Origin: Bemisia tabaci
Taxonomy: Eukaryota > Arthropoda > Insecta > Hemiptera > Aleyrodidae
Length of the DNA stretch: 64,000 bases
Direction: 5' to 3'
NCBI RefSeq assembly: GCF_918797505.1
Contig: NC_092794.1
Span: 1,798,001-1,862,000, forward strand
The stretch's first letter is position 1. Each line of letters begins with the position of its first letter. The notes under the pieces are model-generated. The model worked only from the letters and a program-made list of their open reading frames with translations. It was not told the DNA's origin and searched no databases. A program made the position numbers and the translations under genes. This document shows positions 46,179 through 57,363 of this stretch, one piece after another.

Positions 46179-46427
46179 CACGGAAAAAAATAGGGTAGTC
46201 GACACAACCAGCGGCTAGTTAAAAATGCGCCAGCTACCGTGCAGTAGTTACGATAACTACCGCGGTGGAGGTCACAACTAACCCGGTAGTTACATCAACA
46301 TCGGTTGTTGATGTAGCTACCGGGTTAGTTGTGACCTCCACCGCGGTAGTTATCGTAACTACCGCACGGTAACCGGCGCATTTTTAACTAGCCGCTGGTT
46401 GTATATACTACCCTATTTTATTCCGTG
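46179..46427. mobile_element. Near-perfect 249-bp palindrome, CACGGAAAAAAA ends, TA-flanked
   Basis: TA/CACGGAAAAAAATAGGGTAG ... CTACCCTATTTTATTCCGTG/TA. The halves pair almost throughout (GCGGTAGTTATCG, CTAACCCGGTAGTTAC blocks), turning at ~46303. The terminal layout matches the CACTGAAAAAAA element at 47289, so both may be mobilised by the same transposase. Noncoding. Confidence 0.9.
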
Positions 46428-46822
46428 TACACAAAGAATGCAATGCCTGTGCAAGGAAATATATTTAGAAAGGCTTTGAAAATATTTTGTCAATCTTTTG
46501 AAAATATTAACCCTTTGTTGAATAGTTTTAAAGTATTGAAACTGGTTTTTGGGCTGAAAAAGGTTGGAATGAGGAAATTAAAATCGTCTGAATTTTGAAA
46601 AATTTAAATTTTCTGAATTTTAAAAAATTACAATTTGAATTAATTCTAATCGTGTCAAATTAATCCGCCAAATTGCGGAGTGACTGTGTATGGCAGGAAA
46701 TGAGGAGACACGATTTACCGGAGGAGCTCTGGCAGGATCGCTACCAGCAGCGATTGGTGGTCACAAAGCGCTCGAGAGCACTTTAAAAGCGTCACATTAG
46801 TAGGAAGTATGATAAGAAAATT

Positions 46823-47083
46823 TCAGAACTCCAACTTGAAACACGCGGAAGTCTAATTTTTGTAACACATATCATACGTCCTCCATGAAATGATTTTCCG
46901 TGATTTTTTCCTTTTAGACGTTAATAGCCTAAGATGCTAGTTAGTTAATTTATTAATAGACATTCAGCACCTCAGGCTATTAACGTCTGAAAGGAAAAAA
47001 TCTCGGAAAATCATTTCATGGAGGACGTATGATATATGTGTTACTAAAATTAGACTTCCGCGTATTCCAAGTTGGAGCTCTGA
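46823..47083. mobile_element. Palindromic element, ~260 bp
   Basis: CAGAACTCCAACTTGAAACA...CATATCATACGTCCTCCATG...GACGTTAATAGCCT, then loop 46940-46970, then the reverse complement. Its right end merges into the first ~175-bp unit. Confidence 0.85.
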
Positions 47084-49040
47084 AAGAGCCTCGCCAAGTT
47101 TAGCCGCTTTTTTTTATACCCGAGTTGGTCAACGGGACAAGACTCAAACGAAAGCTTATGGCAAGGAAAACTTCCATGCAAAGTTTCAACTTGAAGTGAC
47201 CCCTCGTTTAGGCTGTACAGCGTTGCCAATTTTCCAGTTTCATGTGCTAAAATCAAGGACATTGGACTATTAGTCCGGTGCATAAGTACACTGAAAAAAA
47301 TAATCGGTGGGATTTACCAGAGTTTGGGTGTTATTTACCATACTGTCTACTTGATTTTTTACACAGTGAAGCTGCAGCATAGTTACCAATATACCGGTAT
47401 GGTAAATAACACGATACGGCTGACACTATGCGACACAGTGCCAGTGTGGCGTTCCCGACTGACTAGTATGGTAATTTCAAGCATCCAGATGCTGCGACAA
47501 ACCTTGTAGATTCTAAAATCCACTCATCTTATATTATTAAATGCTTTTGATGAAAGTCGTGGATATTTTACTTACATCTTACTTTTAGAAATTCCGTTAC
47601 ATACACAATCAATGGCAGTTAAAGACAGTTTCAACGAGAAATAGCAGATAATTGCTTCACTGATTTCAAGTAAATGATACCAAAACCATACTTGTTATTC
47701 GCGTTAAGGTATCATTTACAGACTAAATCAGATCCACGGAAAATTTAATTGCATATAATAAATAGATAGTTCAAAATATACCCACAAAAAGACACTACAT
47801 GAAAATCCAATCGCACGGTTCACGGTGGGGCAGAAGCTGCCAAATTTTGCTTAAAGTTACAGTTAAACATCAATCCCACGCACATTTGTCTCTTCATCTG
47901 AGTATGTTGAGCTTCGAAAATTTTAACAAGAATATAGATATACCTACGAACGAAGTATTCAAAAATCACTTCTAGTCGATTATTTTCAAATTACTTCCGC
48001 ACTTTTATGTTTTCGAAATGACTTTACACAGAACCGATATTCACTGGATTGCAGAACAACTTTGCGAAGGTTTTCAAATTTTCAGGATTCCTTCACTTTG
48101 CAAGCCAGATTCATTGTAGCAACTCCTAACCTCCAGAAATTGGTCGATACGAATAACGAAAAAATCTCAGAAAATGTATGTGGCAGATCAATATAGATAG
48201 ATTCGAAGAGAAGACGGTAGCTTTAGGGACAATTCGAACACAAATTTGGGCAAATTACGCGTGGATTCACATGGATTAATATGGATCAATAAAACACAGC
48301 CACGGACTCCGACCCTCAACGTGATAAATTTATAACTGACAAACAGACAAACGAAAAATGGCGGACCACAGACCGCAGCGCAGTCAAGCGGGAGCTCTCA
48401 CCACGCTGACTATACCAGTATGGTAAATTTAACCTACCAACACCATGACCAGTCGCATACAGATGCCTACAGATATCAAACGCAAGTGTTACCATGTTAT
48501 TCCATACTTTTAACTCATCGTATGGTAAAAAATACCCAGCTGATGGTGAGAAATACCTAAACGATGGACAGACACACCTAACTGATATTTACAATCCGGG
48601 TATGGTAATTTTTATATCGAGTATGATTCTCACTTTCATCTAGATGCTTAAATCGACCATTATTTGGCTTTTTATCACCATATTTTTTTTTACTATACCA
48701 TTATGGTCAATCCCACCTCCACTTTTTTTCAGTGTAGACTAGTACTCCCGAGTTGGTCAACGGAACAAGGCTCAAACGAAAGCTTATGGTAAGGCAAACT
48801 TCCAGGAAAAATTTCAACTTGAAGTGAAACCTCGTTTAGGCTGTACAGCGTCGCCAATTTTTCATTTTTATGCGCTATACTCACGAAATACTGAATCATC
48901 ATGGTTCAACAGACTAGTATACCCGAGTTGGTCAACGAGACACGGCTCAATCGAAAGCTTATGGTAAGGCAAACTTCCAGAAAAAGTTTCAACTTGAAGT
49001 GAAACCTCGTTTAGGCTGTACAGCGTTGCCGATTTGAACT
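47084..49040 (+). repeat. ~175-bp tandem repeat, three units, split by a transposon
   Basis: CCCGAGTTGGTCAACG-GACA, CGAAAGCTTATGGTAAGGCA and CAACTTGAAGTGA-ACCTCGT occur at 47119, 48747 and 48922. Unit 1 is separated from unit 2 by the 47289-48734 element. Removing it and one TA restores a 175-180 bp period. Related sequence forms the arms of the 9.8-11.1 kb foldback. Confidence 0.85.
47289..48734 (+). mobile_element. 1.45-kb TIR element (CACTGAAAAAAA ends), copy 1
   Basis: CACTGAAAAAAATAATCGGT...TGGGATTTACCA at the left, and the complement of CACTGAAAAAAAGTGGAGGT, TGGGATTGACCA at the right, flanked by TA. Sub-terminal TACCATA/TATGGTA words are frequent. The inverted copy is at 59193-60607. 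The longest frame (61-72 codons, same in both copies) has no domain, so this is non-autonomous. Confidence 0.92.
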
Positions 49041-49657
49041 TTCTCAGTAAATTTACATTCTGCTAAAATAGCAGAATACATTGAACTAAATATCTTTATG
49101 CGTAGTTGATGTATGTACAACTGAGATGACGTTCAGCAAGTTGCAAATTCAGCAGCAGTATTGATCTTACTATACCACAGAATCATGTATTTTCCTTAAT
49201 TTGACCACCTATTTGCTCGAAACTTTACCGCGAATCTAAAAATATAAGCTGTAAAAACGTTTTTTGAAAAAATAAAAAAATTACACTCTAGCTGCCGAAT
49301 CCTCCGTTGAAATTTCGAGGGTCAGATTCAGGTAGGCGCAAACAATGGGGCAGCAATCTCGAGCGTGCCGAGTTGCGGTATCGAGGGTTGCTTTGTTGCT
49401 ATTTACGAGATAGGTAATGGTGTTTACCCGTCCGATTTTCCAGACACCATCGTATCGCGCCCCCAGTATAAAAGAGAGAGAGAAGAAAACGAGGAAGAAG
49501 ATGAGTGATGAAATTAGGAAGTAGAGGAAGAGCAAAAAGAAAGAGGAGAAGATATTTTGATCTATCTCACGCAATCCACTTCTGCGAGTAGATTAAGGGT
49601 AGGTAAATATCGGAGGTATTCAGAAATTTGGATCAGTGAGAATGAAAACACACCTAT
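49041..49657. other. Noncoding spacer with GA-rich segment
   Basis: 49465-49560 is purine-rich. The 97-codon minus frame at 49281-49574 is its Phe/Leu-rich translation. No gene. Confidence 0.4.
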
Positions 49658-49920
49658 ACTGCCATGCTAAGGAAGAACGCCGTATGAACATTCGAGAGAA
49701 GCCACACTTCCTTCGACAAAATGTTTAATTTTGAGGAAAGTTATGAATATTTTTCAATGAAATTTTCCTTGCAAGACCTCTAGGTAAAATTGCGAACAAA
49801 ATTATCTGAAAATTGGAAGAAAAATATTTACAAATTTTCTCGAGAATTCGTGATTCACCTAAGGAAATTCGGCAACGCCTAGAGGTTCATGCGGCGTTCT
49901 TCCTTAGCACAGCAATGTAA
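49658..49920. mobile_element. MITE with GCTAAGGAAGAACGCCG ends
   Basis: ATGCTAAGGAAGAACGCCGT-TGAAC on the left and GTTCATGCGGCGTTCTTCCT-TAGCA on the right. Interior AT-rich and partly self-complementary. ~263 bp. Confidence 0.85.
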
Positions 49921-50224
49921 GGAACAACGTCGGTAACATTAGTAGCCGATAATAGTAGCTCCTGTTGCAAAATGTTGTCCAGCTGGGCTCTCCTCAAATG
50001 CGTCACGTCCATATTTTGAAGAGCTCCTGATGGTAGGTACATCTGCACACTGAATGGCGATTTATTCGAATATATCGATTTGATTTTCGGTAAAAAATCG
50101 ATTCGATTTTCTTCTTCTTCTTCTTCTAACTTCTGACTAGGGCCGTGACCCTGTGTGTCTAGCCTCTAAATTAGTATATAAATATGATAAATAAAATATG
50201 ATGGCGATGAGAGAGATCACTCAA

Positions 50225-50713
50225 TGGAGATGTTGCATGTGTGAGGGATTTGCGATTTGACTGTTGATTCTTATGTAAACGTTCGCGAGAAACACGATGG
50301 TGCCGCTGGTTTTCTCTGAAATCATCTCCCAAGCTCAAAAAAAGCTCTCAAAGTGAGGCCAAAATGGAGGGGATATCCCACCCTACCCTGAGAGTCCACC
50401 TCTACATCAAAACAAACTCTCCATGCAAAGATAGGGAGCAAATACATTAGCAGGGTTGTCGTGTTTTCAGTTTTGGAGTCCCCAAATAAAGTGGCAGCCC
50501 TGTCAATGTTTGCAGAGTTTTTTTTTTTTTGATGTAGAGGTGGACTCTCAGGGTAGGGTGGGATATCCCCTCCATTTTGGCCTTAACTTGAGAGTTTTTT
50601 TGAGCTTGGGAGTTGATTTCAGAGAAAACCAGTGGCACCATCGTGTTTCTCGCGAACTTTTACATAAGAATCAACGGTCAAATCGCAAATCCCTCACACA
50701 TGCAACATCTCCA
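50225..50713. mobile_element. Palindromic element, ~490 bp
   Basis: GGAGATGTTGCATGTGTGAG...CGCGAGAAACACGATGGTGC...GAGGTGGACTCTCAGGG pairs with the other half. The unpaired centre is ~50410-50520. The opposite-strand frames at 50447-50752 are palindrome artefacts. It abuts the truncated LINE fragment on its right. Confidence 0.88.
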
Positions 50714-50752
50714 TTTTCCGGGGATGAAAGGCAGCTCTGTGCCCATCTCTAA

Positions 50753-51091
50753 GACACGAAGCGCACTAAACAACAGTTTCGGACCGTAGAAATGAAAGTC
50801 GTACTATGGAAAATAGCAGGCTTTACGCTCCGAGACAGGCAGACCAACGAGTCAGTTCGCGAAGAGTGCCAAATTCAAGATATTGCCAAATGGACCAAGA
50901 TGCGCCGGAAAATGTGGTCGGAACATTTTGAGAGGATGGATGGGGAAAGGCTTGCCAAGATTTGTATGGTAGGACGACCTCAAAGCCAAAGGCAACCCGG
51001 ACGACCGCCCAAGAGATTCGATTTTAAGACGATTAAAAACCCAAGTTCAGCATCAAAAACTCAATCACTGCTAAAACTGAACTTGAAATGA
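50753..51091 (+). pseudogene. LINE ORF2 C-terminal fragment, 5'-truncated
   Basis: An open frame reads TKQQFRTVEMKV, then IAGFTLRDR, ...ECQIQDIAKW, RRKMWSEHFERM, and GRP...RQPGRPPKR. This is the usual tail of LINE ORF2 proteins just after the reverse transcriptase (RTVEMK-LR-IAG, RRRMW-EHV-RM, QRQPGRPPKRW). A stop at 50750-50752 and the palindromic element ending at ~50713 cut off everything upstream, so no RT core is present. Homology fades after about 51030, and the last ~20 codons before the stop look like random sequence. This is a dead-on-arrival copy; no function is inferred. Confidence 0.8.
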
Positions 51092-52001
51092 AACTCAGAT
51101 TCACATAACCCAGGCCTTGTGTGACACAAACTTAACAAATTTCGATTTTTTTCAATAATTCAATTTCGGCTTGAAAAATCGATTCCGATTTTAAATTAAC
51201 CTCAAGAGATCGATCTGACATAAACGATTTTTTGAAAAATATCGTTTAAAAAAATCTAATAATAATCGCGGGCCCTCTCTACAGTGAGTACCATGCACTG
51301 ACGTGAGTCAGAATACATCAACTGCATCACGCGGGAAAGGAGTCACCGAGACTTGCTCAACTATAAAAGCACCTATGTGTTTCAAGAAACTAATGGTGCA
51401 AATATTGTTTTAGAGATGAGTCAACAAAGTCAGTGATACGATTCATGAGTAGAATTTGTAGGTACTTACACCGAACATTCCTTCGATCTCTCAGATTTTC
51501 TTGTACCGTGATAATCGTTTAACCCTCACTCAACCCTGAGTTTAAGAGTCATTTAAAATATACCCTTTTTTAGGCTTTAGTGAAAAGGAGGGAGCTGTGT
51601 CAACTTTTTTCACGGCCTTTTAAGGCTAATTGATGCGGCAGGGTTACCTCGGGGACTCTGACCCACCCTTCGATAATATTTTCGCTCCGATTTTTAATGG
51701 TGCTCGGTTTGTATGGCGGATTAGGGCTCAAAAGGAATTTCTGAGTGTTTTGCAGCTTCGAGCGAGTAGAAAATAATACGATCCTGGGCTGGATGCTGAA
51801 ACGTGGAGATTTATGGTCCCTTTTATTTGGAACTATGCGTGATGGCGATGGCGAAACCAGAACTCAGAGGAGAATGATACATTCGGTGCGTGCGCGAAAA
51901 CGGGTGCACATGGATCTCCTCCAATTCAAAAGGCTCAAGAACCTGCTTCTCTTTGTTGGTTTCAAGTGACAAGCATATAGAGAGAGGTTATGACTTAAAT
52001 T
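51092..52001. other. Noncoding spacer
   Basis: No domain in the 74-codon frame at 51745-51969. Nothing repetitive recognised. Confidence 0.4.
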
Positions 52002-52309
52002 ACCTAGTCTGGTACTTTTTTAAAATAATTGATCATAAACATGCATTCAAAGCAAGAAAAGTTCAAAGTGACGAAAGGTGTGCACCTGGATAGCGATGTG
52101 TTGCTGTTTCTTAAATTCATCAGAAAGTTTAAAGAAAGAAATTCTGAAGATGTATGGAGATCATACCAGTCGCGCCCCTGATGATGTTCCAACGGGTCGA
52201 AACGCGCGTCGGATAGTTTCGAATTTTCTCTGACTAGTGAGTTTTTAATATTTTTAAATTTTATTTTAACTGTTGACCTAGTCTGGTACTTTTTTTTTAA
52301 ATAATTGAT
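52002..52309 (+). repeat. 34-bp direct repeats bracketing a hammerhead-like motif
   Basis: ACCTAGTCTGGTACTTTTTT with AAATAATTGAT at 52002-52033 and 52276-52309 (spacing 274 bp). Between them lies the ribozyme-like core at 52178-52210. The layout is one full unit plus the start of a second, as in tandem hammerhead-bearing retroelements (retrozymes). Confidence 0.6.
52165..52216 (+). ncRNA. Hammerhead-ribozyme-like core
   Basis: Contains CTGATGA (52178-52184), a short possible stem II (GTTCC/GGGTC), then CGAAAC, GCGCG and GTC (52198-52210). These are in the order of the type I hammerhead core with a very short CG stem III. Weak points: the base after CTGATGA is T rather than G, stem II has a mismatch, and stem I pairing is poor. 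Probably a decayed or minimal version. Activity is not claimed. Confidence 0.4.
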
Positions 52310-52780
52310 ATTTGCCAACATTCAAGTAGGTAGGTACTCATACGCCATTTTTCCTTGTTGTGCACAAGCTCTATTCAATTATTCATGCACGCTAAACGAA
52401 TTAGGCACCCGCGGCCGCGACAACCGAAATCATTAATCTGGACACCTCAGCCTCTTCTCGGTGGCAATTCGTTTGATAATCGAATCGAAACATTGTTTAA
52501 AATTTAATTCGGCGACACATAATCTCATAAAACAAGGGCGGTTTTAGCACCCTGGTCGGGAACTCCTCGAAACATTTTGGCTCCCTTGCGCCAAAAGGCG
52601 GGTCTCATTACGCAGCGTTGATAAATATCGCCCACGAGTTGCCAAATTTCCGTCGGTCATTCACGAAATTTATAAAGCTATACTCAAAACTCCCTCAATA
52701 GGTCACGAGTGACAGATTCCCAACAAAATCTCAAAATATAATTTTCTAACCCAATTGAACACACTCACCCCAAGGAACAA
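52310..52780. other. Apparently low-copy, homeodomain-site-rich DNA
   Basis: 52375-52540 contains CAATTATT, GAATTAGG, CATTAATC and GATAATCG in a non-repetitive, partly GC-rich context (CACCCGCGGCCGCGACAA). A possible enhancer of the homeobox locus; inference only. Confidence 0.35.
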
Positions 52781-53015
52781 TTGGACGTATTTCTATCAAA
52801 CGGAACTAAGCGCCATAGGGGAGGAAGGTAGAGGGGGGGGGGGGGGCTTGGATTGGCGGCGGTAACGGATGTCCTGCTCGTTCCGTCCTATACCTACTCG
52901 CAATGCTTTTCTACGGCGCTTAGTTCCGTTTGACAGAACGCGCTATCCGGGATTCAAAATTCCTCAAAAGGAACTCAAATTGGCGCTTAGTTCCGTTTGA
53001 CAGAGATACGTCCAA
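52781..53015. mobile_element. MITE with TTGGACGTATTTCTATC ends, copy 1
   Basis: TIRs TTGGACGTATTTCTATCAAA and complement. CGCTTAGTTCCGTTTGA appears three times (once inverted at the left end). A poly-G run lies at 52833-52846. The inverted copy is at 55865-56096. Confidence 0.9.
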
Positions 53016-53368
53016 TTATCCTCACTGGACTGAGACTCTTTTTCTCGCCACTGGTTGCGCCAATATTTATAATTCATCTCTCTCCCGTTTCAAATCATCT
53101 GATCTATGCATTCATGCATGCGCACCTACTCTTGACTACGCCGAGCAACAGGATGCGATGGCGAATCAGCATAATAGCATGTCGAATTAGTATGATATCA
53201 TGCTGGCTTAACATGATATCAACACAATAACGAGCATGTTGATATCTGTTAGCTAGGAAAATCAGTGTGACATTGTGATGATATCGTACTGATATAGGAG
53301 AGTTTGCCATTTCACATGATGACTTACTGGACCCAAGTGGCAGTGATCGCGATAGATAGCGATTTTAT

Positions 53369-53668
53369 CGGTTGGTTACTATCACGATTTTATCGGTGGC
53401 AATATATCGAGATATTATTGGAATAAAAATTGCGATATATGGCGATTAAATCGCTACAAATCGCAATTTTTGGTTCAATAAAATCGCCATCAATTTTCGT
53501 CGATATAATCGGGATTGAATCGCCATTTATCGCGATTTTTATTCAGAAAATATCGCGATAAATTGCCTGGCGATAAAATCGCAATTTTCTCGCGATAAGA
53601 TCGAGGATAATCGCTCAGATTTTGATGACCCTAGCGACTTTATCACCGATAAAATTGCAATATGTACC
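53369..53668. mobile_element. TATCGCGATA-rich element, copy 2 (inverted)
   Basis: Reverse-complement counterpart of 21007-21311, from CGGTTGGTTACTATCACGAT to AAATTGCAATATGTACCGAT. Diverged but collinear. Confidence 0.8.
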
Positions 53669-55317
53669 GATTTTTCCGTTGAAAAATGCTACTTTGAAAG
53701 ATGGACTTTTTGAGGAATGACAAATGGAACAAATGTGGCAACGTCCGGGAGGAACCTAAGTTAATTAGAATACGAGGCTAAAGCGGAGGAAGCCGAAAAA
53801 ATAAATCACGCGCGCGCTGATCGCGGAAGTCGCGCGGCTGCGGCGCGGCGGGACGAAGGACCATTAAGAGGAATTAAGCCCTGAAATCGATCCTTCGCCA
53901 GGGCAGCGGGCTTTTTTCTCTTTTATTTTCTAATTAATTCCTCCCTAAAACCTCGTCCCTTGACGCTGAGCGGCGCGGCAGGGCGGTGTGAAATAGAAGT
54001 CATTTGCGGCGGCGTGTAATCGACGGATATGTACCCATATGACTGCCATCTGCCGCCGCGCCGTCTCCGCTACCACCGTTTACGCCATCACGCCTCCGGA
54101 CTCCCACTGTTGCGATTTTGAGTGCCACATTATATTGGACTCCATTTTCTAATCAGGAACTACCAGTGGCGTGTGCAGGATAATGTTCCAGGGGGGACAA
54201 ACCTCCCACCTGGGGGGGGGGGGGAGTGCAGTGGGGGTCCGGAGGGCCACCCCCAGAAAACTTTCAGGATTGTAACCCCGTAAAACCCCACTTTTTAACA
54301 ATTTCTGTCATGAGAAGTGGTAAGAAGCGCTCCACTACCCCCCCCCCCCCCCAGACCTTTAAAAATGGAAAACCATTTTTACAAGACCAAATGAGATGTT
54401 TTGTTTTAAGTATGAGATGGAAAAAATCCACTAACTTCCTGAAGAAAAAAAGAGGCTTCTGAGGCTACATCTGCGCCTAAACTGCGTTGAAACGGGAATT
54501 ACAACAAGCAATATTGATTATATTGATAGAGGGATAAAAAACTTCTGAAGTATGTTGGAGTATTTTGCCAACTTGAGTTAAAAATTCAGCATAAAGCTGA
54601 AAATCTCAATACAGAGGGAAAAAGCTCATTCGAGCACATAGTTTTCCCTCAAAGAGATATGCTGTTTGGAGCAACACTATAGTTACGTGTTAGCTTATGC
54701 TGAATTTTTAACGGACGTTGGAAAAAAACTCCATCATACTGTCTTACGACCCGTGCGTCCACCGCAATCAGTTTGTGAAAAAATTCTTGTACCTACGCTG
54801 TGGACTGAAATTGAGCTTTGGATACAAGAGTCCTTTAATTGGGTTTACGACTCACGGCGATGCGATGGCGTTTTATGTGTTTCTATTTTGCCCTCGATTC
54901 TCGAGGCAGTCCAATAACATCCGTCGTGTTGAATAAGTCGTAATACTTGGCAACATGGGCAGCGAAGCAATAAGCGGGTAATTACCAGCTAAGTAGAGTG
55001 ACTTCGCTCGATCAGCCAGGAAACTATCATGACAAAATTGCCGCGCTCCCCATAAAACATGTCCAAAACGCTTCCCTTGAGGTGCGAAAGAACCAACTCT
55101 AAGAAGTGTCACGGGGGCACGTCTCAGAACCTCCCCCAAGTTCCCCATCAACATGTCAATTAGCGGCTTGATCGAGAAACCGTTACATCGTCTTTAACAA
55201 GTTTGAAACATTATTTGTTAAATTTATCATCTGCGGAAAAAGGGAGCTTGCAGTAGGTACACGGAAACGCAGGTACTTTCATGAATGAAGCCGCTGAGTC
55301 TCATGGAGATCCTTATA
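53669..55317. other. CpG-rich block followed by low-copy DNA
   Basis: 53805-54110 is CpG-rich (CGCGCGCGCTGATCGCGGAA, GGCTGCGGCGCGGCGGGACG) and non-repetitive by eye; it may be regulatory. Poly-G/C runs lie at 54216-54225 and 54340-54353. The overlapping 72-93 codon frames at 54666-55154 have no recognisable domain. Confidence 0.4.
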
Positions 55318-55555
55318 ACAGAAAAGAAAAAAAAAAAAGAAAGAAAGAAAAAAAAAAAAAAGAAAGAAGAAAGAAGAAAGAGATAGTAGTAGTAAATATT
55401 TTAAGAAAAAAGAAGAAGAAAAAAAAGCAGTAACGCTAGGCAAGGGAGATGGAGGGGGAGAGAGAGTGAGAGAGAGAAAGAGAGAGGGGGGGAGGGAGAG
55501 GGGGAGAGAGGGAGAGGGAGAGGAGGGAGAGAGGGAGGGGGAGAGAGAGAGAGAG
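55318..55555 (+). repeat. Polypurine (GA) tract, ~240 bp
   Basis: A-rich then G/A-rich strand asymmetry (GAGAGAGAAAGAGAGAGGGG). The Ser/Pro/Leu/Phe-rich minus frame across it is compositional. Confidence 0.92.
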
Positions 55556-55864
55556 TTGTTGCCAACCCTCGCGGCGTTTATCACCTTGCTTCACGTGTTT
55601 TAAACAATTCTAAAAGCGCTAAGTTTCCCCCTAATGTGCGACGACCATGGAAATTTCCAATAATGGACGCATGAAAAGTGGACAACGTAAAATTATTATG
55701 GAAAAACACGTCTCCTGAAACTAGGTTTTAACTTTTGTCCAGTGGTTGATTATAGAACTTACGCAGAATTTCAGAAGATGCTAACACCGAGTAGAAAAAC
55801 TAGCTGAGATGAAAAGAATGGATCAGTTGCGCCAGTCTTAAAATCGTGTTTTGATAGTTTAAAC

Positions 55865-56096
55865 TGGACGTATATCTGTTAAACGGAACTAATTGCCAAT
55901 TTGAGTTCCTTTTAAGGCTTTCAGAATCCCGGATAGCGCGTTCTGTCAAACGGAACTAAGCGCTATGGAAAAGCATTAAAATCATTGCGAGTATAGGACG
56001 GAACGAGCATCGCGTTCCGCAACACCCGCCAATCCAAGCCCCCCTCTCCCCTCTTTCCCCTATGACGCTTAGTTCCGTTTGATAGAAATACGTCCA
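55865..56096. mobile_element. MITE with TTGGACGTATTTCTATC ends, copy 2 (inverted)
   Basis: Reverse-complement homologue of 52781-53015 (GGATAGCGCGTTCTGTCAAA, GAGTATAGGACGGAACGAGC). Scattered substitutions; both tips present. Confidence 0.9.
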
Positions 56097-56504
56097 ATTA
56101 ATACACTAGCAACTAATAAGAAGATCTGTTCAAACGCTAAGTTTCCATCTCATATACACTAACGGAAATCTTGCTCATCGGATATACTTGTAGGCACATA
56201 GCCGTTGACGTCATCCACCATGAAAATGCATATCATGATTTCTTGCATCTTGATTTCATCAATCAGTGATATTCGAAGTGATAGTAAAAATTATAGCCCT
56301 TCGGCTGTTGGAGGATAGGTGGGACTTTGGCGGCTGGTGTTGCGGAGCGCGGAAGAGCGCTAGGAAAGCTGCTTATAATGGATACCTAACTCGAGGATGT
56401 ATATATGCTAGAAGGAACTATGTTCCATGCAAAACCTGTGCCCATAGCTCCTTTTTGTATCAATAGGTTCAACATAATTATGCATAGTGAAAATTGGACC
56501 GCGT

Positions 56505-56740
56505 TAAACAGAAAGGAACCAATCCACCTCAGCTATTGCCAAATTTAATTGGGCAATTTAATTTTTTACATGAAAACGGTTGTGCGGATTTTCGTGCAAA
56601 TTTCAGTGAAAATTCTCCATGGTACGAAGCAAATTCCATAACATTTTCAAAGAAATCCGAACAAACGTTCTCTCGTAAAAAATTTAATTGCCCAGTTAAA
56701 CTTGGCATTAGCTGATGTGCCTTGGTTCCTTTCTGATAAA
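56505..56740. mobile_element. MITE with AAACAGAAAGGAACCAA ends
   Basis: TIR of ~65 bp: CAGAAAGGAACCAA-CC-C, TCAGCTA-TGCCAA and TGGGCAATT-AATTTTTTAC at the left, complement at the right. A 73-codon frame runs across it without homology. Confidence 0.88.
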
Positions 56741-56879
56741 CTCGGTTCGATTAAGTATTATGTGTAAAATTTGGACATTTTTAAGTTTCTGAATTGGTTG
56801 TTTTCATTCTCTTGGATTCAATTGAGAGAATGCTGGCATAAATAAAATTCAATTCTTGACACTGATATTAATATAGACG

Positions 56880-57250
56880 CATTTATGCTAAAAGGAAGTA
56901 TAGGGAAAGATGGGGTGCGCTCGTGCAAGTTGCATAAAAAACAATGTAAAAGTGGACGTGATTCCTTTTGGGAACATGAAAAAAATGAGAAGTGAGATTA
57001 AATCAAAAGGAACTAAGCTCCAAAATACGCTAACTCATGAGCCGTGGGCATGTTACAACAAGTGTTGTGGACAGGGCTCATGAGTTAAATGATGTCAACT
57101 CTCCTCAACACTCCTCGTCCCCGTCGTCGCCGCTGATGTCACTAGCGCTTTGTAATTCCCATTCATTCTTACGGCTCTTACGGCCGCGCCGTCAACTAAC
57201 GAACACTCACCTTCTTTTTCACCCGTCTCCAGTTCCTTTTAGCATAAACA
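56880..57250. mobile_element. Short element with TTTATGCTAAAAGGAA ends
   Basis: ATTTATGCTAAAAGGAA at 56880 and TTCCTTTTAGCATAAA near 57235 are inverted. The right ~200 bp (CCTCGTCCCCGTCGTCG, AGCGCTTTGTAATTCCCATT, CATTCTTACGGC) is repeated in the same orientation at about 58208-58395. Confidence 0.65.
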
Positions 57251-57363
57251 TACGTCCATTTCATAATCAAAAAAGATCATCAAATTCAAAAATCAAAATC
57301 ATATCAGATCAAAATCATATCCCTTCAAACATTCAAAGATTCCCCATGGGTATACTTGCCTAT

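Noticed and set aside
47324..47509. 61-codon frame repeated in the inverted copy at 60.4-60.6 kb
   Set aside because: Conserved only because the two element copies are near-identical; no domain.
55279..55584. 101-codon Ser/Pro/Leu-rich minus frame
   Set aside because: Translation of the GA tract at 55318-55555.
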